NCBI GenBank assembly: GCA_027019205.1
Contig: JALUWZ010000035.1
Coordinates: 1 to 19,142, forward strand
Direction of reading: 5' to 3'
Origin: Emcibacter sp.
Lineage (GTDB): Bacteria; Pseudomonadota; Alphaproteobacteria; Sphingomonadales; Emcibacteraceae
Length of the DNA stretch: 19,142 bases
Shown: piece after piece, positions 1 to 7,107 of the stretch
How positions within the stretch are numbered: the first letter of the stretch is position 1
Layout of the letters: each line of letters begins with the position of its first letter
Notes under the pieces: model-generated
The model's database searches: none
What the model was told of the DNA's origin: nothing
Seen by the model: only the letters and a program-made list of their open reading frames with translations
Program-made: the position numbers and the translations under genes

Positions 1-663
1 CCGGTCAAACACCCCCGAATCATGACCGAAATAGGCTGTTGCCCTGACTGCAAGCTTGTCTTCAACCACCGGCAGATTAACGGAGGCGTCAACTGACCAG
101 TCGACATCACCTTCTTTTACCGTGGCCAGTTTCCCGTGAACCGCGCCGGAAACGCCGTTAAAATCCGGCTGTTCGGTAATCAGACGGATCGTACCGCCCA
201 TCGACCGGGCGCCGTAAAGCGACCCTTGCGGCCCGCGCAATACTTCAACCCGGGAAATATCCATCACCCTTGGCATAATAGAGGCCGGCAACGGCGTGTC
301 ATCAATGTAAAAACCGGTGGTATTGTCACCGGCAACCCCGCGAATGGTTGGCGAGTTGGCGTTAAAGCGGCCATCGGATGTGGCGTTGCCGAAGCCGAGA
401 TTCGGGATCCGGACCGCAAAATCTGCAAAAGTCGAAACCCCCATTCTTTCAAGGTCCTGGGCGCCGATGGCGGTCACCGCCATGCCGGATTCCTGAACGG
501 TTTCTGTCCTCTTGGACGCCGTGATAACAATTTCTTCAAGGCCCTTGAAGACCTCTTCATCTGCCGCCATGGCCCCGGTCACTGTTCCGGCCGCAATCAA
601 GGCCGCAAAACAGGTTGTCCCGGTCAATTTGCGCATAAATGTTGATGTAATGGTTTCCCGCAT
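1..663 (-). CDS. TonB-dependent outer-membrane receptor, N-terminal part (cut by window edge)
   Basis: The open frame starts at ATG 663 and runs off the window at base 1 without a stop, giving 221 residues of what is usually a 700-900 residue receptor. An AAGGAG ribosome site lies 6 bases upstream of the ATG. After a hydrophobic signal peptide ending near an Ala-Met-Ala-Ala stretch (residues 18-34), the protein has the TonB-box-like start EEIVITASKR. The plug domain follows, with the pattern VRIPNLGFG, then PTIRGV and VEVLRGPQGSLYGARSMGG, the last being the classic plug signature. Receptors of this family import siderophores, cobalamin, sugars or aromatic ligands using TonB/ExbBD energy; the ligand cannot be read from this part. 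The AraC-type regulator immediately upstream, on the same strand, is a plausible controller. The family call is firm; the substrate is unknown. Confidence 0.93.
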   Translation of the reverse strand, partial: MRETITSTFMRKLTGTTCFAALIAAGTVTGAMAADEEVFKGLEEIVITASKRTETVQESGMAVTAIGAQDLERMGVSTFADFAVRIPNLGFGNATSDGRFNANSPTIRGVAGDNTTGFYIDDTPLPASIMPRVMDISRVEVLRGPQGSLYGARSMGGTIRLITEQPDFNGVSGAVHGKLATVKEGDVDWSVDASVNLPVVEDKLAVRATAYFGHDSGVFDR

Positions 664-819
664 GTTCGTCTCCTTAAATTTAACGTTTGGATTATAATTG
701 ATTTTTATGGTTCTATTTTCACATACTAGCATTTTACATATAATACTCTCTTGCCTGAGCGCGCCAGCATAAATGTCCCTGAGTGACAAAATAACGATGT
801 TTTCCCCGATGGGTCGTCC

Positions 820-1779
820 CTACAGGCGCTGTTCAGACAATCTGATCTGTCTTCTATAGTCCCGGGGGGACTGGCCAAATTCCTTGCGGAATGTGCGGCT
901 GAAATGGGCCGCATCATTGAATCCCCACTGAAAGGCAATCTGGATAATGCTGTGATCCAGAAAATGCTTGTTGGCCAGTTGTCGGCGCGCCTCCGACAGG
1001 CGGCGGCGGCGGACCCATTCCCCGAAAGACACCCCTTCGCCCTTGAACAGGCGATGCAGATGGCGCGGGGATATACCGCTCATCCGGGCAATCCGCGCCG
1101 GACATAAATCCGGATCGGTTAAATTCTGTTCAATAATCTTCTTGATCCGCGACAGCTGCCGCGCTTTCTGATCCATGATCTGCGTCGGCAGGTCGCCGCG
1201 CAGGGTTGCGGTCAGAAAACCAAGCAGGGCAGAACGCACCGCCGGATAGGCTTCTTCACCGATAAAACCGGCCTCTTTATAGGTCGAGGCGAGAAAATCC
1301 TTGGTCACCGCGCCCATTCCCGAGAGGCCGGAAATTGTTTTTGCTTCCTCGATATGATGGTACGGCAGACAGGATTGCAGGGTTTCGCGCGGGATATGCA
1401 GGGAAATCTGGCGCATAAACCCGTCATAGGAAAATTCGGAGGGATAACCGGAGTCAATCAACGCCATATCGCCCGGCTCCAGAAAGGCTTCGTTATTGCG
1501 CTGGGACAGCAAGGCACAACCCTGCATCTGCATAATCAGAAAGCAGTATTTATCATCACTCTCGGCAATCTGCTTTTTTGACCGCACCACCCTGTCGGCA
1601 TTCATCGAAATACCGGCAACGTCAAATCCACCAATATTGCGCAGTTCAATATTGCCCTGGAATTTTGACCAGTCGCGCGAAATAGTCCGGAATCCGCCGC
1701 ATACATTCTTCAGCGATTGCTCCCAAAGATCGGCGCGATCTGTCGCCGTCACATTCTCAACAGGGTAAGTTATATCCAT
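820..1779 (-). CDS. AraC-family transcriptional regulator (AraC_binding_2 / FeaR-like)
   Basis: This 319-residue protein has the layout of FeaR-type regulators. An N-terminal cupin-like sensor domain covers about residues 20-200, containing the LEPGDMALIDSGYPSEF strand pattern common in AraC_binding_2 proteins. A C-terminal double helix-turn-helix covers about residues 208-312. The second HTH carries the family signature IAFQWGFNDAAHFSRTFRKE, followed by FGQSPRDYRR. The ATG at 1779 has a GGGAG very close upstream (3-base spacing), so initiation may be weak. It lies 156 bp upstream of the TonB receptor gene on the same strand and may control it. FeaR-type proteins often sense aromatic amines or acids. 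The known QHNDH regulator QhpR is also AraC-type, so a link to the qhp-like genes at 6445-10153 is possible but unproven. Confidence 0.9.
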   Translation of the reverse strand: MDITYPVENVTATDRADLWEQSLKNVCGGFRTISRDWSKFQGNIELRNIGGFDVAGISMNADRVVRSKKQIAESDDKYCFLIMQMQGCALLSQRNNEAFLEPGDMALIDSGYPSEFSYDGFMRQISLHIPRETLQSCLPYHHIEEAKTISGLSGMGAVTKDFLASTYKEAGFIGEEAYPAVRSALLGFLTATLRGDLPTQIMDQKARQLSRIKKIIEQNLTDPDLCPARIARMSGISPRHLHRLFKGEGVSFGEWVRRRRLSEARRQLANKHFLDHSIIQIAFQWGFNDAAHFSRTFRKEFGQSPRDYRRQIRLSEQRL

Positions 1780-1893
1780 TCACTCCCTATATTATGATAC
1801 GTATATTGCCGCAGTCTTTGCAGAATAGTATCAAATGAGCGATAGATCGTCAATATAACCCTTGAAATCGGGGCCATGGCATAATTTAGCCAT

Positions 1894-2082
1894 TTAATCC
1901 CGGGCGAGCTTCATTGCTTCGGACAGGGTTTCGGCATCGCCGATATGATTGGACAGGATCAGGATCAGCTTGGCATTCATTAATTGTGCCTCTTCCTCAC
2001 TCAGGTCCCGCTGCATATCAATCAGTTCCTGATAAAAATCATCCGGACGGGCAATATTCTTTTTTAAATTCAGCGCCATCAT
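1894..2082 (-). CDS. DUF2783 small protein
   Basis: This is a 62-residue, helix-rich protein. It matches my memory of the DUF2783 family: a short N-terminus, then the pattern DDFYQELIDMQRDLSEEEA, then NAKLILILSNHIGD and a closing EAMKLA helix. It has no signal peptide or membrane segment. The start ATG overlaps the stop of the upstream monooxygenase gene (TAATG), so the two are translationally coupled; a second ATG follows directly. Members of this family usually sit beside MhpA-like flavin monooxygenases, as here. I infer an accessory or stabilising role for the monooxygenase. No biochemical function is known to me. Confidence 0.85.
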   Translation of the reverse strand: MMALNLKKNIARPDDFYQELIDMQRDLSEEEAQLMNAKLILILSNHIGDAETLSEAMKLARD

Positions 2083-3722
2083 TACTCTCCTGCTGCTGTC
2101 TTTGTTTCCATCTGGCCGGTGGCCCGGGCCATGGCGGCGGCTATCTTGTCCTGGTCAAATTTTCGCCAGCGGGCGGCAACATGCTGATCCGGGCGAATCA
2201 GATATACCGCGCCATTTTCACCGTCATATCTTGCGGCGAGCAGCCCGTCCCGGTCTTCTATATCATCGCCGACAGTAAGTACCCTGACGCTAACCGGGCC
2301 ACAGGAAATCTCGCGCTCGCCCGGCGCATCACCAAATACCAGCAGCGTAAAATCCTCGCCCAGCATATTCAGCAGCCAGCCAGGCTCACCCGCCACCGTG
2401 ATCGGGGCATCGATACAATTGGTCCCCGGCAGAATACCGCCGTCAAAATCCTCCTCATCCGGGGTATTCAATGACGAGTTGACATAGGGCGTCGGGGTGG
2501 ACAACCGGCCACTATTGACCAGAGGCCGGGCAAATTCATATTTCTTCGACAGTTCCAGCACCGCATCGCGGAATATCCGGCTGCCCTTGTTTTTCGGCGT
2601 GATGAAATCGGTGGAGCGGGTGGAATTCAACAGATTGTCATCGGCAGCAAAAGACCGTTCCTCGTTATAGCTGTCAAGCAGCGAGTCCGGGGCCGCGCCC
2701 GCCATCACCAGTTTTAATTTCCAGGCCAGATTATCAATATCCTGCACCCCGGTATTGGCCCCGCGTGCGCCAAAGGGCGAGACCTGATGCGCCGCGTCCC
2801 CGGCAAACAGCACCCGGCCATAACGGAAATTATCAATCCGCCGACAGGCAAACTGATAAATCGACACCCATTCCAGATCAAATTCGGTATCATTGCCGAG
2901 CATCGCCTTGATCAGCGGGATGACATTTTCCGGCTTGGTCGCCTCTTTCGGGTCGGCGTCCCAGCCCATCTGAAAATCCAGCCGCCAGACATCGTCCGAT
3001 TGTTTATGCAACAAAGCCGACTGATTTTTGTGAAACAGCGGGTCAAACCAGAACCAGCGTTCGGTCGGAAAATCCGCCTTCATCACCACATCGGCGATCA
3101 GGAACCGGTCCTGAAAAAACTGGCCGGTGAATTCCGCATGAACCATCTCGCGCACCTTGCTGTTGGCGCCGTCGCAGGCGATCAGCCAGTCACTTTCCAT
3201 GGTAAAGACCCCGTCCGGCGTTTCAACCTGCAGGCTGGTATGATCCTCATGGCGGGTCATGCTGATCAGCCGGTGCTTCCAGCGCAGATCAATCATGTCA
3301 GTATGACGCATGACCTCATCCACCAGATATTGTTCGCAGTAATATTGCTGAAGATTGATCATCGCCGGCATCTTGTGGCCTTCTTCCGCCAGCAGATCAA
3401 ATTCGTAGGCCAGATCCTCCTTGAAGAAAACCTTGCCGAGATTCCAGCTGATGCCTTTTTCAACCATCTTGTCCGCCACCCCGAGCCGGTCCCAAACCTC
3501 CAGAGGCCGTTTGGCATAACATACCGCCCGCGAGCCGACGCTGACGGTATTGTTATCGTCGAGAATAATCGTCTTTATCCCCTTGCGGGCGCAATCAAGC
3601 GCTGCGGTCAGACCGATCAGCCCGGCGCCGATGATCACCACCGGATGGCGCACGGGAGTACCGTTTTTCTGCTCTTCCGACTGAATATAGGGATATTCAG
3701 GCCATGTATAGGTATTCAACAT
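2082..3722 (-). CDS. FAD-dependent monooxygenase, MhpA / aromatic hydroxylase type
   Basis: This 546-residue protein has all three FAD/NAD(P)H fingerprints of class A flavoprotein hydroxylases. They are the dinucleotide motif GAGLIG at residues 32-37 with the acidic residue at the end of strand 2 (D55), the DG motif ACDGANS at 182-188, and the GD motif FAGDAAHQVSPFGARG at about 306-321. The C-terminal 120 residues look like the thioredoxin-like tail of phenol and 3-(3-hydroxyphenyl)propionate hydroxylases, ending with VYLIRPDQHVAARWR. The likely reaction is NAD(P)H- and O2-dependent ring hydroxylation of an aromatic acid; the substrate is unknown. An AGGA site lies about 10 bases before the ATG. 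It follows the MBL gene by 27 bp and overlaps the DUF2783 gene. No ring-cleavage enzyme is present in the window. Confidence 0.9.
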   Translation of the reverse strand: MLNTYTWPEYPYIQSEEQKNGTPVRHPVVIIGAGLIGLTAALDCARKGIKTIILDDNNTVSVGSRAVCYAKRPLEVWDRLGVADKMVEKGISWNLGKVFFKEDLAYEFDLLAEEGHKMPAMINLQQYYCEQYLVDEVMRHTDMIDLRWKHRLISMTRHEDHTSLQVETPDGVFTMESDWLIACDGANSKVREMVHAEFTGQFFQDRFLIADVVMKADFPTERWFWFDPLFHKNQSALLHKQSDDVWRLDFQMGWDADPKEATKPENVIPLIKAMLGNDTEFDLEWVSIYQFACRRIDNFRYGRVLFAGDAAHQVSPFGARGANTGVQDIDNLAWKLKLVMAGAAPDSLLDSYNEERSFAADDNLLNSTRSTDFITPKNKGSRIFRDAVLELSKKYEFARPLVNSGRLSTPTPYVNSSLNTPDEEDFDGGILPGTNCIDAPITVAGEPGWLLNMLGEDFTLLVFGDAPGEREISCGPVSVRVLTVGDDIEDRDGLLAARYDGENGAVYLIRPDQHVAARWRKFDQDKIAAAMARATGQMETKTAAGE

Positions 3723-3749
3723 TATCTTGTTTCCTGCTTCTCAAACGGC

Positions 3750-4718
3750 CTAACCTTCCAGATCCTGCCACATTTTCATGTCGCGTTCTGCGGTCCAGAT
3801 GCGCGGGTCGCGAATGCCCTGACATTCATCATAGGCCCGGGTGACATCAAAGGGCAAACAATGTTCGAAAATCACCCAGTCACCATATTTGGGGCTGAGC
3901 GCCGCCATGGTCGCCTTATAGGTGCTGTTGAGGTCCATGCCCTTCTGCTGACAGGCCTTGACCGAGCCATACATGTCGCTGATAAAGGCCCGGGTCTCTG
4001 TCAGACCCTCCTGACATTGTTCCGCCGTCATCAACGCCTCGCCGCGCCCCGGCACCAGCTTTTCAGGCTTTAATGCCGCCAGATTATCCAGCGTTGCCGG
4101 CCAGTCCTCAAGATAGGCATCGCCGGTATAGGGGGTGGCGCCAAATTCAACCAGGTCACCGCTGAACAATACCTTGTCCTTTGGCAGCCAGGCGATGGTA
4201 TCGCCCTTGGTATGGCCGCGCCCAACCTGTTTCAACTGGACTTCGACACTGCCGAGCCACAGGGTCATCTCGCCACGGAAAGTCATGGTCGGCCAGGTCA
4301 GGCCGGGAATGCTTTCCACCGCGTCAAACAGGCGCGGGAAACGTTCATATTCCGATTTATAATCCTGTTCACCGCGTTCGACAATCAGGTCGCGCGTGTC
4401 CATGCTGGCAATAATATGCTCCGGATGATAGCCGCTCGCGCCGAGAACCCGGACCGCGTGATAATGGCTCATCACGACATATTTGATCGGCTTGTCCGTC
4501 ACCGTCCTGATCCGGTCAATCACCAGCTGGGCCATCACCGGTGTCGCCTGGGTGTCCATCACCATGACACAGTCATCGCCAATAATTACCCCGGTATTCG
4601 GGTCGCCCTCAGCGGTAAAGGCATAGGCATTATCGGACAATTTGGCAAAGGTGATTTTCTTTTCTTCCAGATCCGCCTGAGAGGCAAATTTCCGTGAAGC
4701 CGTTTTTTCGTCTGACAT
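3750..4718 (-). CDS. MBL-fold metallo-hydrolase with altered metal site
   Basis: This 322-residue protein has the metallo-beta-lactamase fold. An N-terminal strand stretch NTGVIIGDDCVMVMDTQ (41-57) precedes the metal loop SHYHAVRVLGASGY at 84-97. GRGHTKGDTIAW follows with H169, then LFSGDLVEFGATPYTGD with D188, and near the end FEHCLPFDV with H286. The usual HxHxDH motif reads H85-Y-H87-A-V89-R90, so both metal-2 ligands in that motif (Asp, His) are missing while H85, H87, H169, D188 and H286 remain. From memory, relatives found beside MhpA-like monooxygenases share this HYHAVR form, so it is probably a subfamily trait rather than a mutation. It has no signal peptide. It is the first gene of the operon with the monooxygenase and DUF2783 genes and may hydrolyse a product of the oxygenase reaction. 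The substrate is unknown. Confidence 0.85.
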   Translation of the reverse strand: MSDEKTASRKFASQADLEEKKITFAKLSDNAYAFTAEGDPNTGVIIGDDCVMVMDTQATPVMAQLVIDRIRTVTDKPIKYVVMSHYHAVRVLGASGYHPEHIIASMDTRDLIVERGEQDYKSEYERFPRLFDAVESIPGLTWPTMTFRGEMTLWLGSVEVQLKQVGRGHTKGDTIAWLPKDKVLFSGDLVEFGATPYTGDAYLEDWPATLDNLAALKPEKLVPGRGEALMTAEQCQEGLTETRAFISDMYGSVKACQQKGMDLNSTYKATMAALSPKYGDWVIFEHCLPFDVTRAYDECQGIRDPRIWTAERDMKMWQDLEG

Positions 4719-4762
4719 AATTTATGTTTCCCTGAATAAAATAATGGTGTTTTTTCAGGACT

Positions 4763-4791
4763 ATTATAGATGTTAAATAAATTGCTGTCTG
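4763..4791 (-). promoter_or_regulatory. Candidate sigma-70 promoter of the MBL/monooxygenase/DUF2783 operon
   Basis: Reading the minus strand, a perfect -10 TATAAT (4768-4763) is preceded by 17 bases and a -35 CAGACA (4791-4786, four of six matches to TTGACA). The predicted start of transcription is near 4755, about 37 bases before the MBL start codon. The -35 lies inside the left arm of the 4783-4816 inverted repeat, so a protein bound there would interfere with or recruit RNA polymerase. This is a pattern match only. Confidence 0.4.
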
Positions 4792-4816
4792 TCCTCATAA
4801 AGGGGGACAGACAGCA
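4783..4816. repeat. 12-bp perfect inverted repeat (operator or terminator)
   Basis: The arms at 4783-4794 and 4805-4816 (TGCTGTCTGTCC and its complement) flank a 10-base loop. The structure sits between the end of the membrane-protein gene and the start of the MBL gene, both on the minus strand. It could be a terminator for the former, although it is followed by AATTTATTTAA rather than a clean T run. It could also be an operator for the latter, because it covers the candidate -35 box. The same CTGTCTGT/ACAGACAG core also occurs in the divergent qhpG/LLM promoter gap. Confidence 0.6.
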
Positions 4817-4857
4817 TATAACCTGAAAATATCAAAATTTTTATATTATCCGGATTA

Positions 4858-5316
4858 TTATTCCCCGGTCTGGACCTCTTTACGGCGGGCATATTTATGT
4901 AACGCCCACAACAGCAAGCCAAACAACAGATGCGGCATGAAAGATGCCGGGATCAATTTCGGACTGATGGCACTGCCGGCAAATCCCCAGCCGACCAGCG
5001 GAAAGAATACCACCAATACACCAAGCCAAAGCACGACCGCAAGCAACAGGGCCGTGACAATATCCCGGCGCGGAAAGAACCGCACGAATACCACCGACCA
5101 GAAGGTCACATAGGCGGCATGAAACAGCACCCCGACCGGCATCGGCAGGGCGTGGCCCACTATTCTTTCCGCAAAAGCCAGACCAAGCGGTTTCGGCAAC
5201 GGCAAGGCCCCGGCTTTCATCATGATCATCATCATCGCCGCCGTGATGATTGCAATCACCAGTCCGATTATGATGCCCCGGCCCCAGGACCGGTCAGATT
5301 GAAGGGTTTCAGTCAT
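4858..5316 (-). CDS. Small integral membrane protein of unknown function
   Basis: Starting at ATG 5316, which has AAGGAG 8 bases upstream, the product is 152 residues long. A longer reading from 5364 has no good ribosome site and only adds a poor hydrophilic leader. Four hydrophobic segments are visible: about residues 15-35 (with a run AAMMMIMMKAG), 54-75, 84-108 and 120-142. The C-terminus is basic and probably cytoplasmic (HKYARRKE). I do not recognise the family with confidence. There are no catalytic motifs or cysteines suggesting an enzyme. It stands alone, 239 bp from the LuxR gene upstream and 139 bp from the MBL gene downstream, with the 4783-4816 inverted repeat after it. Confidence 0.75.
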   Translation of the reverse strand: MTETLQSDRSWGRGIIIGLVIAIITAAMMMIMMKAGALPLPKPLGLAFAERIVGHALPMPVGVLFHAAYVTFWSVVFVRFFPRRDIVTALLLAVVLWLGVLVVFFPLVGWGFAGSAISPKLIPASFMPHLLFGLLLWALHKYARRKEVQTGE

Positions 5317-5366
5317 AGAATATACTCCTTTTCCTTGGTTGAAGTGATCACATATAGTCAACACTC

Positions 5367-5389
5367 CCGGCCTGCCGAATGCGGGCCGG
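5367..5389. repeat. GC-rich hairpin between the LuxR gene and the membrane-protein gene
   Basis: CCGGCCTGC and GCGGGCCGG form a 9-bp stem with one T-G pair and a 5-base loop. It lies downstream of the LuxR gene and 51 bases upstream of the membrane-protein start codon. There is no T tract after it on the minus strand, so a classical terminator is not supported. It could be a transcript-end or 5' leader structure. Confidence 0.45.
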
Positions 5390-5455
5390 ATAATGTCAGA
5401 TCCCCTCGAATCATCAGAATAGGTTATGCCGTATTTTCATCCATATACGGTGGCA

Positions 5456-5489
5456 GCAGATACCCGGCTTAAGCCGTTATTTAATCTGC
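5456..5489. repeat. Nested inverted repeat with a 12-bp perfect palindrome at its centre
   Basis: The perfect palindrome CGGCTTAAGCCG (5465-5476) is enclosed by a second inverted pair, GCAGAT (5456-5461) and ATCTGC (5484-5489). Another perfect palindrome, ATGAATTCAT, follows at 5493-5502. All lie in the noncoding gap after the LuxR gene. They could be binding sites for a dimeric regulator or part of a folded 3' end; the sequence alone does not decide. Confidence 0.45.
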
Positions 5490-5540
5490 GGCATGAATTC
5501 ATCCATACATCAACATAGAAAATATTGCAATGAAATTGAC

Positions 5541-5566
5541 CATTACCCTGTCTCATTACCCTGTCA
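5541..5566. repeat. 13-bp tandem duplication over the LuxR stop codon
   Basis: CATTACCCTGTC occurs at 5541-5552 and again at 5554-5565, a 13-base period. The copy nearer the gene contains the end of the LuxR reading frame and its TAA stop; the other lies just downstream. It looks like a small slippage duplication with no evident function. Confidence 0.6.
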
Positions 5567-6443
5567 GGGGAATATATTCGAGATACAGGCTGAACAGCTC
5601 ATTCTGCGAAGAAATACCGAGCTTGGCATAGGCGCGCTTGCGGTAGGTGTGAATGGTTGATATTGCCACCTTCAGGTCAAGGGATATCGCCTCTGACGTA
5701 TAGCCCTGCAAAATTCTGAGACAGACCTGCCGCTCGCGCGCAGTCAGCCGGGCAAACACCTTGTTGCGACTGTCAAGAAGCCCCGACATGGCCTCCCCCG
5801 ACCGGCTGAGCGGCAGGCGGGTGACAATGGGGTCCGGGACAGAGTCCGGAACATTCTGTTTTTCAACCCGGCCCACAAGCAGGGAATGCTTGAAGATCAG
5901 GTTGGTCAGGATTGGCAAAATCCGCGATAACTCCTCAAATTCCCCGCGTTTGAACCGCCCGGAACCCTTCAGGCGGTAAAAACTGCAATAGATGGTATAT
6001 TGCCGGGTCTGCAGCAGGCTGGAGACCTTGTCAATCAATCCGGTATCGGTGAAAAACTGCGCCTTGTAGCTCTCGTCATAGGCGCTGTCATATTCACTGG
6101 CCGGGATATGTGGCAACAGGGTCATTTTAATGTCCCCGCTATTTTGCCTTTCCTGTTTTTGCCGTTCAGGCATCACAAGATTGGGGTCCCGGGCATGAAA
6201 TCGTTCGGTATAGGCATGGGCAAGGGTGCGGCAGATATCCTCATCCAGCTTGCTTTTGGTAAAAAGATGGGCGGTCGTGCCGTCATTATTATTGATGAAA
6301 ACTGCACAATGGTCCACCTGAACCACGGCATTGACCAGATCGAACAGACTGTCTTCAAAAGCCGCCCGGCCCAGCTTGCAGATGGTCCGGTTGAGCCGCA
6401 GCAGCCAGTCTTCCGAGCCTGTTATGGAAAAATTTTCTGTCAT
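5556..6443 (-). CDS. LuxR-family transcriptional regulator
   Basis: From ATG 6443 the product is 295 residues. The C-terminal 65 residues form a GerE/LuxR helix-turn-helix: LTARERQVCLRILQGYTSEAI, then ISTIHTYRKRAYAKLGISSQNE. The N-terminal 220 residues look like a GAF- or PAS-like sensor without a recognisable autoinducer signature. It has no receiver domain. The frame stays open upstream to 6761, but that part overlaps the protease gene and is a shadow. I chose 6443 because it lies one base after the protease stop (TAATATG), which implies translational coupling; the in-frame ATG at 6464 is a close alternative. Being last in the qhpGFE-like operon, it may feed back on it. Target and signal are unknown. 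Confidence 0.85.
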   Translation of the reverse strand: MTENFSITGSEDWLLRLNRTICKLGRAAFEDSLFDLVNAVVQVDHCAVFINNNDGTTAHLFTKSKLDEDICRTLAHAYTERFHARDPNLVMPERQKQERQNSGDIKMTLLPHIPASEYDSAYDESYKAQFFTDTGLIDKVSSLLQTRQYTIYCSFYRLKGSGRFKRGEFEELSRILPILTNLIFKHSLLVGRVEKQNVPDSVPDPIVTRLPLSRSGEAMSGLLDSRNKVFARLTARERQVCLRILQGYTSEAISLDLKVAISTIHTYRKRAYAKLGISSQNELFSLYLEYIPLTG

Positions 6444-6444
6444 A

Positions 6445-7107
6445 TTATTCTGTCCGGCGTTCATTATGGCGATATTCTGCTCTGGAGACAAGCCATTCCC
6501 GCACCATATTCTTATCGCCGCCCGCCCGCAGGTAAGCCGCGACCTGACCGGAAATATGTGCACAGCCCATGCTGGCCCCGCCAACCCGGGGCAGGGTATC
6601 CGGTCCTGAACCCATTCCCCGGGGACAGCCGCCAAAATCGGCCTGCGGGCTGTCAAGAAAAGACACCTCCGCCACATCACAGCGCGCATCGCCGGTGGCG
6701 CGGATAATCCCGCCGTAAGCAGACGGATAGGTCTTTGCCCCGCGTGCCGGCGCAGCGGCAATCACAACACTCCCCGCCTCCAGCGCCCGCCCGCAGGCGG
6801 CGGCAAGCACGGGGCGGTCCTGCCTCAGGCCGAGGCTTAAATTAATTATATCAACATTCTCATCTGTCAGCCAGTCGATGGCCGCCGCAACAATCGCCGC
6901 CGTCGTCACCCCACGGTCGTCAAATACCCGGGCATTATAGATCAGTATATCCGGGGCATGGTGCCTTGCTATATCGCAAATCGCCGAGCCATGGCCCAAC
7001 CGGTCCGGCTGCACAGGCTGTCGGCCCCCGGCGGTAAAATGCCACCCGGCAACCGCAGGCTGCCTGTCCGACAGACCGCTATCGACCAGCCCGAAACGAA
7101 CCTTCAT
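6445..7107 (-). CDS. qhpE: QhpE-like subtilisin (S8) peptidase, cytoplasmic
   Basis: This is a compact 220-residue subtilisin-fold protease with no signal peptide or propeptide, close to a bare catalytic core. The triad is visible: D9 in FGLVDSGL, H39 in DRLGHGSAI and S179 in GGASMGCAHISG. The position of the oxyanion-hole asparagine (usually AAAGN) reads AAAPA (117-121), so that Asn appears absent. In QHNDH-producing bacteria QhpE removes the leader of the cross-linked gamma subunit inside the cell, which fits the missing secretion signal. The assignment rests mainly on its neighbours: it overlaps the exporter gene by 4 bases (ATGA), and the flavin monooxygenase precedes that. The S8 family is clear; the QhpE role is inference from gene context. 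Confidence 0.8.
   Translation of the reverse strand: MKVRFGLVDSGLSDRQPAVAGWHFTAGGRQPVQPDRLGHGSAICDIARHHAPDILIYNARVFDDRGVTTAAIVAAAIDWLTDENVDIINLSLGLRQDRPVLAAACGRALEAGSVVIAAAPARGAKTYPSAYGGIIRATGDARCDVAEVSFLDSPQADFGGCPRGMGSGPDTLPRVGGASMGCAHISGQVAAYLRAGGDKNMVREWLVSRAEYRHNERRTE

Noticed and set aside
2787..4073. Long plus-strand open frame of 428 codons
   Set aside because: It lies opposite the monooxygenase and MBL genes, which have clear family motifs; its translation has no recognisable domain and no ribosome site. It is an antisense shadow.
4783..4816. Classical Rho-independent terminator
   Set aside because: The stem is perfect but there is no T run of the usual kind on either side, so I list it as an inverted repeat with two possible roles.
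5317..5364. Longer start of the membrane protein (16 extra residues)
   Set aside because: ATG 5364 has no ribosome site, while ATG 5316 has AAGGAG at 8 bases.
4930..5472. His/Arg-rich plus-strand frame of 180 codons
   Set aside because: It is antisense to the membrane protein, and the His and Arg runs mirror the Met and hydrophobic codons on the other strand.
6444..6761. N-terminal extension of the LuxR protein to 401 residues
   Set aside because: The extension overlaps the protease gene, whose catalytic Ser and C-terminus are encoded there, and reads as low-complexity Arg/Pro-rich sequence. The coupled start at 6443 is better.
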